DNA of 5,729 nucleotides, from positions 1 through 5,729 of the forward strand of contig JAFAWN010000036.1 of the NCBI GenBank assembly GCA_019241735.1, written 5' to 3'. This DNA comes from Terriglobales bacterium (GTDB lineage Bacteria > Acidobacteriota > Terriglobia > Terriglobales > Acidobacteriaceae). Positions 1 to 5,729 of the stretch are shown here, one piece after another. A program made the translations under genes and the position numbers. Numbering within the stretch: position 1 is the first letter of the stretch; each line of letters starts with the position of its first letter. The notes below the pieces were generated by a model. It saw only the letters and a program-made list of their open reading frames with translations, was not told the origin of the DNA and searched no databases.

Positions 1-161
1 AGCTTGATGGCTCCCTCGGAGCCATTGCTGACGGTTATTGTAATGCGCCCTGAAGGTAAAACTTCTACGATTTTGAGTTCGAGGCGATTCATTGCTTTAT
101 CCTGCACCAGCACGGAGCCTAAAAAAAGGGTGCCAAAAATCAGAGCCGAGAAAACTTTCAT
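1..161 (-). CDS. small secreted protein, partial (candidate immunity/partner of the RHS tail)
   Basis: This is a 5' partial reading frame of 53 complete codons from the ATG at 161-159 to the left edge, without a stop. The protein begins MKVFSALIFGTLFLGSVLVQ, a short basic N-terminus followed by a hydrophobic stretch (about residues 3-19), which looks like a signal peptide or membrane anchor. The next part (residues about 26-53) alternates polar and hydrophobic residues, as in a beta-sandwich strand pair, and contains SNGSEGAIK. The ribosome-binding sequence GAGGTGATGG lies inside the last codons and stop of the upstream RHS frame. The ATG follows that TGA by only 3 nt, so the two genes are probably translationally coupled. 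Family unknown. A small gene directly behind a variable RHS C-terminus is the usual place for an immunity protein, and that is the only basis for the suggested role. Confidence 0.6.
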   Translation of the reverse strand, partial: MKVFSALIFGTLFLGSVLVQDKAMNRLELKIVEVLPSGRITITVSNGSEGAIK

Positions 162-164
162 CCA

Positions 165-1084
165 TCACCTCAGAAGTTGATGTTGATTGTCTTGCACCGC
201 GGCGGCAGTGGAACCACCGCACGGCTTGTTAGTGGCCTGACAATTCCCCATGCAATGGTAATAGAGATCATCGCCTTGCCAGTTCCTCTGCTTCATTCTC
301 TCGCAGTTGTTCCACATTGCGGCAGCGCCTTCAATAATCCCGTTGCACCCGACCAAGGGCGGAAGAATCGGAACACCACCGCCCGGGAACAGTCCAAGGG
401 GATCAACTAAATTGATTGGTCTGTTTGCTACATACCAATAGAGATTTGGGTTCTTCTCCTCAAATCTGATCAGATCTTCGCCTAGGAACCTGCCAATGCT
501 CGGGTCGTAGTAGCGGTGTCTCGAAAATTGGAGGTTGGTTTCAAGGTCAAATTCGCGGTCGGTGAACCGGAAAGGATTGGTGAGCGTGCCAGTGAAGTTC
601 GTGACGTTGCCGAAGGAGTCGTACGTGTAAGTATTTGCAACTGCGCCGGTACCGTTGCTTAGAGACGTGATGGACCACAGACCGTCGGATTCGTAGTAGC
701 TGGTCGCGGACGAGCGCAGCATACTGAGCGGTTCATCGATCCTTTGAGTTTGAGTGTACTTAGCCAGCACGTTCCCGGCGACGTCCATTTCCTCCATGGA
801 GTTGTCTCCATCATAGAGGTAACTCGTCGTCGTGGTCGTTGATCCCTGCGTAAAGGCTTTTTGAATCCTTCTCCCAAACGGATCGTACTTGAAGTTTACC
901 GTGCCGCCGGTGCCGGGCAGGACTACCTGCGTCAGCCGGTTCTCATAGTCCCAAGTATATTGGGATCCGTCAGGTTTGGTTTTCGTATTGCCGTTGTTGT
1001 CGTAGATGTAGTTGCCGCTCGGCAGCGCCGTCAGCTCGTTCGACGCATTGTAGCTATAGGGGCTCACTCCCAATGAGGACAGCC
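165..1084 (-). pseudogene. RHS repeat-associated core protein, C-terminal part (after frameshift)
   Basis: This is the downstream part of an RHS/YD-repeat protein. Counting from the TTG at 1073, residues 1-155 hold YD-type repeats (YIYDNNGN, YDPFGRR, YLYDGDN, YTYDSFGN). Residues about 168-228 form the RHS repeat-associated core, with RYYDPSIGRFLGED, NLYWYVANRP and the terminal DPLGL at 224-228. In RHS proteins the repeats build a beta-cocoon shell, the core marks the self-cleavage boundary, and the sequence after it is the variable effector. Here that tail is 74 residues, with cysteines at 243, 257, 274, 278 and 285 and a HCMGNC motif; I cannot assign it an activity. The TTG is not a real start: the frame continues the repeats of the piece upstream, from which it is separated by a one-base deletion near 1084/1085. 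The stop at 167-165 nearly abuts the small gene that follows. Confidence 0.85.
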
Positions 1085-1498
1085 ATTCCCCACGAGATCG
1101 TACGTGTAGGTCTCTTTGGTCGTAGTGCCCTGTTTGGCCGAAAGTAGCTGGTAGATATTGTCGTATCCGTAGGTCAGTGTGGTATTTAGCCGCTTGTCAG
1201 TGCGCCCCTTTCGATTCCCGGCATTGTCATATGTGTAAGTTGCGCCATCCAGCGTGGTGGTGCCCAACTTGTGCAGTATCGAAAGCAGCCGCGAAATTGG
1301 GTCATACGCGTAAGTTGTGTTCACTCCATTGGGGCGGTTAAGGGAAGTGCGCCGGCTTAGGGCGGCGTATCCAAAGCTGAATGCGGGAGTCTGTCCGTTA
1401 AAAGCCAGCGTGCTGAGCCGGTTCAGCACATCATACGTGTAGGCGGTCGGCAGATTCTGCGGATCGGTCATCGAAGTCCGATTGTGGGTGCTACTATC
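1064..1498 (-). pseudogene. RHS/YD-repeat fragment, upstream part (before frameshift)
   Basis: This part encodes consecutive YD repeats: YTYDVLNRL, YAYDPISRLL, YTYDNAGNR, YGYDNIYQLL and YTYDLVGN. The ATG at 1471 (MTDPQNLPTAYTYD) is probably an internal methionine, because the frame is open further back to 1498 and reads DSSTHNRTSMTDPQ, itself a plausible YD-repeat segment. An in-frame TGA lies at 1501-1499. There is no signal peptide, N-terminal shell domain or ribosome-binding site, so this is a 5'-truncated remnant. The frame ends in GNGCPHWE and a stop where the family expects GNRLSSLG. Adding one base between 1084 and 1085 restores GNRLSSLGVSPYSYN and joins both parts into one frame of 444 codons. 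The fragment is either an orphan RHS tip left by recombination or an intact tail with a sequencing error, cut off by a rearrangement. Confidence 0.8.
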
Positions 1499-1504
1499 TC
1501 AACA

Positions 1505-2329
1505 ATGTCTCAATGCATAAGTTGCGGGAGGCAATTTCGCGTGCCATTCGGATCGCAAGCCAGTGTCTGCCCTGACTGCCGCGCAGCCGCGATTAACGTC
1601 GCAAGTTCGTCCGCTGCGCAGGTCATGCCCGCAGCCCGCATGTTCAGTAAATATCCTCCAGTTACCACCGTGCTCGTGGGCCTGAATGCAGCAGTTTTTT
1701 TGGCGATGGCATTGTCGGGAGTCTCCCCGCTTGAGCCAACCACGGAGCAGTTGGTGCGTTGGGGCGCCAACTGGGGACCGCTCTCGCTCGGGGGACAACC
1801 GTGGCGGATGCTGGCATCGAATTATCTTCACATTGGAATCATTCATATTCTTCTCAACATGTGGTGCCTGTGGAGTCTGGGGTCTCTGGCCGAGCGAATT
1901 TTTGACCCCGCTACATACCTGTTGACTTACACGGCGTGCGGCCTTGCGGGGAGCCTTGCGAGTTTGTGGTGGCACCCAATGGTAGTGGGCGCCGGGGCGT
2001 CGGGCGCAATATTCGGAATTGCGGGCGCATTGATCACCGCACTTTATCTGGGCCGCCTTCCCATTCCCCAGACAGCCATGCGCGGCACAATGAAAAGCCT
2101 GCTAACCTTCGCCGGCTATAACCTTTTCTTCGGAGCGGTGGGCGGACGGATTGACAATTCCGCGCACATAGGCGGCCTGCTGATGGGTTTGCTTCTCGGC
2201 GCAGCGCTCGCGAGAAATCTCACTTCGCCCGCGGAGGTCCGCAATCCGTGGCGGACGGGCATTTTTGTGGTTTGTGCGATTGCGCTTTTCGCCGGATTTA
2301 CCGCAGTAAAAAAGGGTGCGGGGCTGTGA
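1505..2329 (+). CDS. rhomboid family intramembrane serine protease with N-terminal zinc ribbon
   Basis: A polytopic membrane protease predicted to cleave transmembrane helices of substrates within the inner membrane. From the ATG at 1505 it has 274 residues. Residues 4-25 carry two CxxC pairs (C4, C7, C22, C25), a cytoplasmic zinc ribbon. The rhomboid domain follows, with about seven hydrophobic segments near 54-74, 107-127, 137-156, 160-182, 199-212, 219-236 and 251-268, which fits the 6+1 topology. Catalytic features are all present: the HxxxN of the oxyanion region (H114, N118), the nucleophile Ser166 in GAGASGAIFG, and His221 in SAHIGG. The sequence PWRMLAS lies in the L1 region. The ATG at 1505 is preferred because the ribbon starts immediately after it. 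A GTG at 1484 would add seven residues encoded by DNA that is antisense RHS sequence. No good Shine-Dalgarno sequence is seen for either start. The substrate is unknown. Confidence 0.92.
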   Translation: MSQCISCGRQFRVPFGSQASVCPDCRAAAINVASSSAAQVMPAARMFSKYPPVTTVLVGLNAAVFLAMALSGVSPLEPTTEQLVRWGANWGPLSLGGQPWRMLASNYLHIGIIHILLNMWCLWSLGSLAERIFDPATYLLTYTACGLAGSLASLWWHPMVVGAGASGAIFGIAGALITALYLGRLPIPQTAMRGTMKSLLTFAGYNLFFGAVGGRIDNSAHIGGLLMGLLLGAALARNLTSPAEVRNPWRTGIFVVCAIALFAGFTAVKKGAGL

Positions 2330-2392
2330 TTGCGTAAACCCTGAACGGATTGATCCGGCAAGAGGAACTGCATCATCTCCCCGGGAACAAAA

Positions 2393-3083
2393 TCATTCTT
2401 TGGCAGCTTCCTCTTCTTCATCATTTTCTTTGTCGTTGTTGGCCAGATCCACCGCATGGCTTCGTAGCGAGTAAGTGAATTTGCGGTCCTCCCAGGATGC
2501 GAAAATCACCCGCGCGGGGCTGCCGCTGCCATACCGGGGCGGGACATCCGCTGTCGGGCATGTCCTGACCTTTGGCATCGCCCATGAGTTTTTTCAGCAC
2601 TGGCTTGCGGCGGCCAAGCTGAGCGACTACTGCGTAAGCCTTTTTCCCGTCCTCGGAGACGCCACAATAGGCGATGTAATCGCGGTACCAGCTCTGCGCG
2701 GAAGAGTAAGGGTCGAATTGCGGAAGATTGACTTGCGATACGTGGCCGCTGACCCGGTCCACCAGCAGCCACCCCGCGCGTTGCCAGCGCCAGCGGCCGG
2801 CATCAGGTTTTTCTTCCGGCAATGCGTCGTTGATCCGAACTATTCGCCTCACCACAAATAACCTGTCGGTGATTTCGTGGGGCTGGCCGGTTACAAATTC
2901 CTTCATTCGTCCATCAACGTAGAGCTGGCGCTCGGAGAGATCTATTGGGGTGCTTTCCTCTGCCCCAACGAGCCATTTTATTTTTGTCCATTTCCCGTAA
3001 GTTATGACGTGAGGTTTGGAGGCGCACCATGCCGGGCCTGCCAGTAAAGCCGAAATCAACAAGGCTCGATATATAAGACGCAT
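2393..3083 (-). CDS. secreted protein of unknown function, frameshifted near its C-terminus
   Basis: As sequenced, the frame from the ATG at 3083 stops at 2421 (220 aa), but the last 31 residues of that version are out of register. Removing one G from the G4 run at 2516-2519 joins residue 189 (PVWQRQP) to ARVIFASWEDRKFTYSLRSH and an acidic tail, DLANNDKENDEEEEAAKE. The result is a 229-residue protein ending at 2393. Residues 1-21 look like a signal peptide (basic MRLIYR, hydrophobic core, AWCAS), so export is predicted. The mature part is rich in Trp, Arg and charged residues, with a WLLVDRVSGHVSQVNLPQFD stretch and SWYRDYIAYCGVSEDGKK. It resembles proteins of unknown function I associate with Acidobacteriota; I recognise no catalytic motif. 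The gene stands alone, convergent with the rhomboid gene and divergent from the HD-GYP gene. It could be a real pseudogene or a homopolymer sequencing error. Confidence 0.75.
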
Positions 3084-3251
3084 AGGACAAAGCTAGGGCG
3101 CGAATGCGGAAAGCTACAAGGGCGGATGACACACACCGGGGCGTGATGATCCCAATGTGGGACGCGCACTGACTACGCCAAATGAACCAGCAGGCGCAAT
3201 CTTCACTACGAGCAATTGTCCTACAATAAAAACAAATCAGACGCTGACGGG
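3084..3251. other. divergent intergenic region between secreted protein and HD-GYP regulator genes
   Basis: This stretch of about 170 bp must hold the promoters of both flanking genes. A TACAAT hexamer at 3222-3227 followed by AT-rich sequence resembles a -10 box for the plus-strand gene, but no convincing -35 box sits at the right distance. No ribosome-binding site stands out for the minus-strand gene, and I see no hidden coding region. Confidence 0.4.
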
Positions 3252-4286
3252 ATGAACTCCCCTAGAAAATTCAGGACGATGGCGCATCGGCAATCTTCCG
3301 CGCTGGCGGATTTGCGTATCGCTGAACGGCACACCCCGCGAATTTTACTGGTCGATGACAACCGCGAGTTGACCGCGATCCTTCAGGATTTACTTGCGGG
3401 TCAGGGTTACGATGTGACCGCGGTGGGGAGCGCGGAACAGGCTGAGATTGAAATTCGACGGCGGCCGCCGGATCTGGTTCTCTCCGATGTGATCATGCCG
3501 GGCAAGTCTGGATATGAACTATGTCGCGAGCTCAAAGAAGACCCGTCAACCCGGTTGATTCCGTTTGTCTTAATTACCGGGCTCAGCAATCGCGATGACC
3601 GGGTGCGCGGCATTGAAGCGGGCGCCGACGACTTCCTCAACAAGCCGACGTTTGCGGAGGAGCTGTTCGCGCGGGTGAAGCTGCTCAAAGTGAAGGAATT
3701 TACCGACGAACTGGAGACCGCCGAAGCCGTGCTGTGTACGCTCGCGCTGAGCGTTGAGAGTCGTGATCCTTACACCGAAGGGCATTGCGAACGGCTGGCG
3801 CAAAATGCCAGCAACCTGGGCCGTCATCTGAATCTGGATGAAGATTCGGTGGTGGCACTGCGACGCGGCGGATATCTGCACGATTTAGGAAAGCTGGCGG
3901 TGCCGGATGAGATTTTAAATAAGCATGGAAATCTTACCCCGGAGGAGTGGGAGGTCATGAAGCGGCATCCCGCGACCGGGGAGAGTATTTGCCGGCCGCT
4001 TAAATCCCTGCGGCTGGTGCTGCCGATCATCCGATCGCATCATGAGCATTCCGATGGCAGCGGCTATCCTGACGGTTTGCGTAAGGGCGAGATTCCGTTG
4101 CTTCCGAGAGTGTTGCAAGTGGTTGACGTATACGACGCGCTACGAACCGCACGCGCTTATAAGCCGGCATTCACGCATTCGCAAGCCGCGGCGACCATGC
4201 GGGAAGAGGCGCACAAAGGATTGTGGGACAAAGATCTGGTGATGGAATTCTTCAGCATGCTGAGAAGACAGAAATTGGTGGCGTAA
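3252..4286 (+). CDS. response regulator with HD-GYP domain, predicted c-di-GMP phosphodiesterase
   Basis: A two-domain cytoplasmic response regulator (RpfG-like architecture) expected to hydrolyse cyclic di-GMP when its receiver is phosphorylated by a partner histidine kinase, which is not in this window. Numbering from the upstream TTG at 3216 (356 aa), the REC domain spans about 42-160 with acidic D47/D48, phosphoacceptor D91 (SDVIMPGKSGYE), switch T121 and K143 in NKP. The HD-GYP domain spans about 165-350 with H190, the H222-D223 pair (YLHDLGKLAVPDEIL), H251 (KRHP), H275-H276, the signature DGSGYPDGL (280-288) and D304. All metal-binding and signature residues appear intact, so activity is likely. 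The start is uncertain: TTG 3216, ATG 3252 and ATG 3279 are all possible, and none affects a domain. I chose ATG 3252 because a possible -10 box (3222-3227) lies just before it. The gene is monocistronic and convergent with the glycosyltransferase gene. Confidence 0.93.
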   Translation: MNSPRKFRTMAHRQSSALADLRIAERHTPRILLVDDNRELTAILQDLLAGQGYDVTAVGSAEQAEIEIRRRPPDLVLSDVIMPGKSGYELCRELKEDPSTRLIPFVLITGLSNRDDRVRGIEAGADDFLNKPTFAEELFARVKLLKVKEFTDELETAEAVLCTLALSVESRDPYTEGHCERLAQNASNLGRHLNLDEDSVVALRRGGYLHDLGKLAVPDEILNKHGNLTPEEWEVMKRHPATGESICRPLKSLRLVLPIIRSHHEHSDGSGYPDGLRKGEIPLLPRVLQVVDVYDALRTARAYKPAFTHSQAAATMREEAHKGLWDKDLVMEFFSMLRRQKLVA

Positions 4287-4323
4287 AGGGTAGTTCTTCA
4301 GCGAGCGAGGATGCGTGCATGCT

Positions 4324-4371
4324 CTTTAAACAAACGCAGGCTTTCGACTTAAGCAAACGCCCGCCTTTCGA
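4324..4371. repeat. 24-bp imperfect tandem direct repeat, two copies
   Basis: Copy 1 (4324-4347) and copy 2 (4348-4371) lie end to end and match at about 20 of 25 aligned positions with two 1-nt gaps. Both share CTT at the start, CAAACGC in the middle and CTTTCGA at the end. They sit in the convergent intergenic region (4287-4437) between the HD-GYP and glycosyltransferase genes. No strong hairpin followed by a T tract was found in this region. Confidence 0.6.
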
Positions 4372-4437
4372 TTCGCTCAAGATAACGGTAATCTCAGCGC
4401 GCGTTTCGCCTTCCTAGCCGTTAATGAAGGGTGCGGG

Positions 4438-5625
4438 TTATGTTCCGGTAGCCTTCTGGGAGGCAGACTCCACGTGCAAGGCGGCAACTGCGGGAATGAT
4501 TTTTTCCACCTTACTTCCGGTGCGCACGGCGTGATGGACCTCCTCTACGGCGGAGGTGATTGCGTCCCATGAATAATGCTGCCTCACCATTTCCCGTCCG
4601 CGGCCCGACGAGGCGAGGCGGGCGGCTGGGTCATGGATGAGAGAACGAAGCATTCTCTCGAGGTCATGAACGTCTCCATGTTTGAAGACAAATCCCACCT
4701 GCTCGACCAGTTCGCGATTTTCCGGAATGTCGCTTGCCAGCACGCATACTCCTGCCCCCATGGCTTCGAGCAGAACTAATGACAGGCCTTCGATGTCGGA
4801 CGGCAAGACCAGCAACATGGCATTGGTGAGCAGATCGTCCAGCATTTCTCCAGAGACCCAATCGAGGATATGAATTTGGTTGCTGGCATACTGCCGCAAC
4901 CGGGTTGCATAAGAGTCCGAATGGCTGGAGCCCCCGGCCAGGACCAGTTTCGCGGAGGTTTGAATCCTCTCGTAGGCGTCAACTAAGAGATGGCAGTTCT
5001 TTTCCGCCGAGAAACGGTCGAGATAGAGAATGTAATTGCCGGGATCGAGCCCTAATTGGCCAATCTTGGAAGGGTGGACACGGCTTCGAATGGGTGCGCC
5101 GTTCGGAACATAGGCCGTTTCGCGACGATGCCGGGAGCCAAAGTGCTGCTTCAAGGTCCGTGAAACTACGATGGTGGCGTTCGGAAAGCGGATCGCCGCA
5201 ACCTCTCCCAGGCGGAGAACAGCGGAGGCAATGCGGCCCCATTTCTTGCGCTGCCAATCGAGCCCCTGCACGGTTACCACGGTCTTCTTTCCCGCAATGC
5301 GCGGCAGAAACGAAAATAGCGCCGGACCCAGGGCCTGATAATGGACGACGTCGCAACGGGTGCACATTGCGTGCACGGTACTCAGCAGCGAATGCAAAAG
5401 AGTTTCCAGAGGGCGGCAGCGGATCGTCGGCAGGCGCACGATTCGCATGCCGTTGTAACTTTTCAGACGAGGCGTGAAATAACTTCTGCAATAAATTGTT
5501 ACGTGGTGCCCGCGGGCTGCGAGGCGCTGGCCGACCTGTTCATAGTAAGTTTCAATGCCGCTGTATTTTGAAATCAGCCCGCGGCCGCCGATAAAGGCGA
5601 GACGTAAGCGAGGCTTACCAGCCAT
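4438..5625 (-). CDS. GT4-family glycosyltransferase (DUF1972-type N-terminus)
   Basis: A predicted cytoplasmic, retaining, GT-B-fold glycosyltransferase that transfers a sugar from a nucleotide donor onto a growing glycan, probably exopolysaccharide or O-antigen-like. From the ATG at 5625 it has 395 residues, typical for the family. The N-terminal acceptor half opens with RLAFIGGRGLISKYSGIETY, the pattern of DUF1972-containing enzymes. The C-terminal donor half has YILYLDRFSAEKN (the R-x-x-x-EK nucleotide-sugar site), then SDIEGLSLVLLEAMGAG with the E-x7-E motif, and SDIPENRELV. The tail (REMVRQHYSWDAITSAVEEV) is the usual C-terminal helix. Starts at 5673 (411 aa) and 5655 are also possible; 5625 is chosen because it directly precedes the conserved N-terminal strand, with a weak GTGAG ribosome-binding sequence. 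The frame has no stop between here and the right edge. Sugar specificity cannot be read from the sequence. Confidence 0.9.
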   Translation of the reverse strand: MAGKPRLRLAFIGGRGLISKYSGIETYYEQVGQRLAARGHHVTIYCRSYFTPRLKSYNGMRIVRLPTIRCRPLETLLHSLLSTVHAMCTRCDVVHYQALGPALFSFLPRIAGKKTVVTVQGLDWQRKKWGRIASAVLRLGEVAAIRFPNATIVVSRTLKQHFGSRHRRETAYVPNGAPIRSRVHPSKIGQLGLDPGNYILYLDRFSAEKNCHLLVDAYERIQTSAKLVLAGGSSHSDSYATRLRQYASNQIHILDWVSGEMLDDLLTNAMLLVLPSDIEGLSLVLLEAMGAGVCVLASDIPENRELVEQVGFVFKHGDVHDLERMLRSLIHDPAARLASSGRGREMVRQHYSWDAITSAVEEVHHAVRTGSKVEKIIPAVAALHVESASQKATGT

Positions 5626-5729
5626 AAGCTCACAACGCGCCGATGGGCGCGCCATGTGTTGATACAGCCACATGATCTTGTTGAAATGAGCTTCTGGGGA
5701 ATAGAGGTCCTTTATCAGCTGGCGGCCGG
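5626..5729 (-). CDS. C-terminal tail of an upstream protein, probably another GT4 glycosyltransferase (partial)
   Basis: The minus-strand frame that enters from the right edge reads GRQLIKDLYSPEAHFNKIMW and then LYQHMARPSARCEL without a stop, running straight into the ATG at 5625. The pattern GRQLI..LYSPEAH..KIM.LYQ is what the last helix of GT4 glycosyltransferases usually looks like. It closely parallels the tail of the downstream enzyme (GREMVRQHYSWDAITSAVEE). I infer the end of a second glycosyltransferase gene transcribed in the same direction. Because no stop separates the two, the product would be a fusion as sequenced. Only about 34 residues are visible, so the identification is tentative. 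Confidence 0.45.

Noticed and set aside
165..1498. The YD repeats considered as a DNA tandem repeat or CRISPR-like array
   Set aside because: The periodicity is at the protein level; the DNA units differ in length and sequence and have no constant spacer pattern.
1499..1975. 158-aa minus-strand frame inside the rhomboid gene, checked as a continuation of the RHS gene
   Set aside because: It contains no YD repeats and lies opposite a well-supported rhomboid gene, so it is a shadow and not an RHS N-terminus.
2346..2357. Short palindrome CGGATTGATCCG just after the rhomboid stop
   Set aside because: The 5-bp stem has only a 2-nt loop and no T tract on either strand, so it does not support a terminator call.
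3083..3223. 8-bp inverted pair TAGGACAA (3083-3090) and TTGTCCTA (3216-3223) flanking the divergent intergenic region
   Set aside because: An 8-bp match within 140 bp is not rare by chance, and nothing else supports an operator pair.
4411..4432. CCTTC...GAAGG pairing before the glycosyltransferase stop
   Set aside because: A 5-bp stem with a long loop and no T tract is too weak for a terminator.
4905..5491. Long open frames on both strands (190 aa plus, 170 aa minus) inside the glycosyltransferase gene
   Set aside because: They are rich in Arg, Pro, Ser and Gly, show no domain motif, and overlap a gene with clear GT4 motifs; they are GC-driven shadows.

Overview
The window looks like a piece of a soil-type Acidobacteriota (Terriglobia-like) chromosome or metagenome contig. 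This placement is an inference. It rests on moderately high GC, an orphan YD-repeat RHS tail of the kind common in these genomes, an acidobacterial-looking secreted protein of unknown function, and a DUF1972-type glycosyltransferase. No rRNA, tRNA, CRISPR array, transposase or integrase is visible.

Layout from left to right. (1) Positions 1-161, minus strand: the first 53 codons of a small signal-peptide-bearing protein that runs off the left edge. It starts 3 nt after the stop of the next gene upstream. (2) Positions 165-1498, minus strand: the C-terminal part of an RHS/YD-repeat protein, with about ten YD repeats, the RHS core ending in DPLGL, and a 74-residue variable C-terminus. It is split by a 1-nt deletion near 1084/1085 and has no N-terminus; YD-repeat homology stops about 5 bp before the next gene begins. 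(3) Positions 1505-2329, plus strand: an intact rhomboid intramembrane protease with an N-terminal four-cysteine zinc ribbon. (4) Positions 2393-3083, minus strand: a secreted protein of unknown function whose C-terminus is moved out of frame by one extra G in a G4 run at 2516-2519. (5) Positions 3252-4286, plus strand: a two-domain response regulator, REC plus HD-GYP, predicted to be a c-di-GMP phosphodiesterase. (6) Positions 4287-4437: a short convergent intergenic region with a 24-bp imperfect tandem duplication. (7) Positions 4438-5625, minus strand: a GT4 glycosyltransferase. Its frame stays open to the right edge, and the residues upstream resemble the tail of a second GT4 enzyme. This suggests either a tandem glycosyltransferase fusion or a lost stop codon.

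The genes are mostly single, alternating transcription units. Two pairs probably work together: the RHS C-terminus with the small gene directly behind it (a toxin/immunity-like arrangement), and the two glycosyltransferase units at the right end (exopolysaccharide or surface glycan synthesis). The HD-GYP regulator beside the glycosyltransferases could link c-di-GMP to surface polysaccharide, but only proximity supports that. Two separate single-base frameshifts in 5.7 kb mean sequencing or assembly error must be considered before calling either gene dead.
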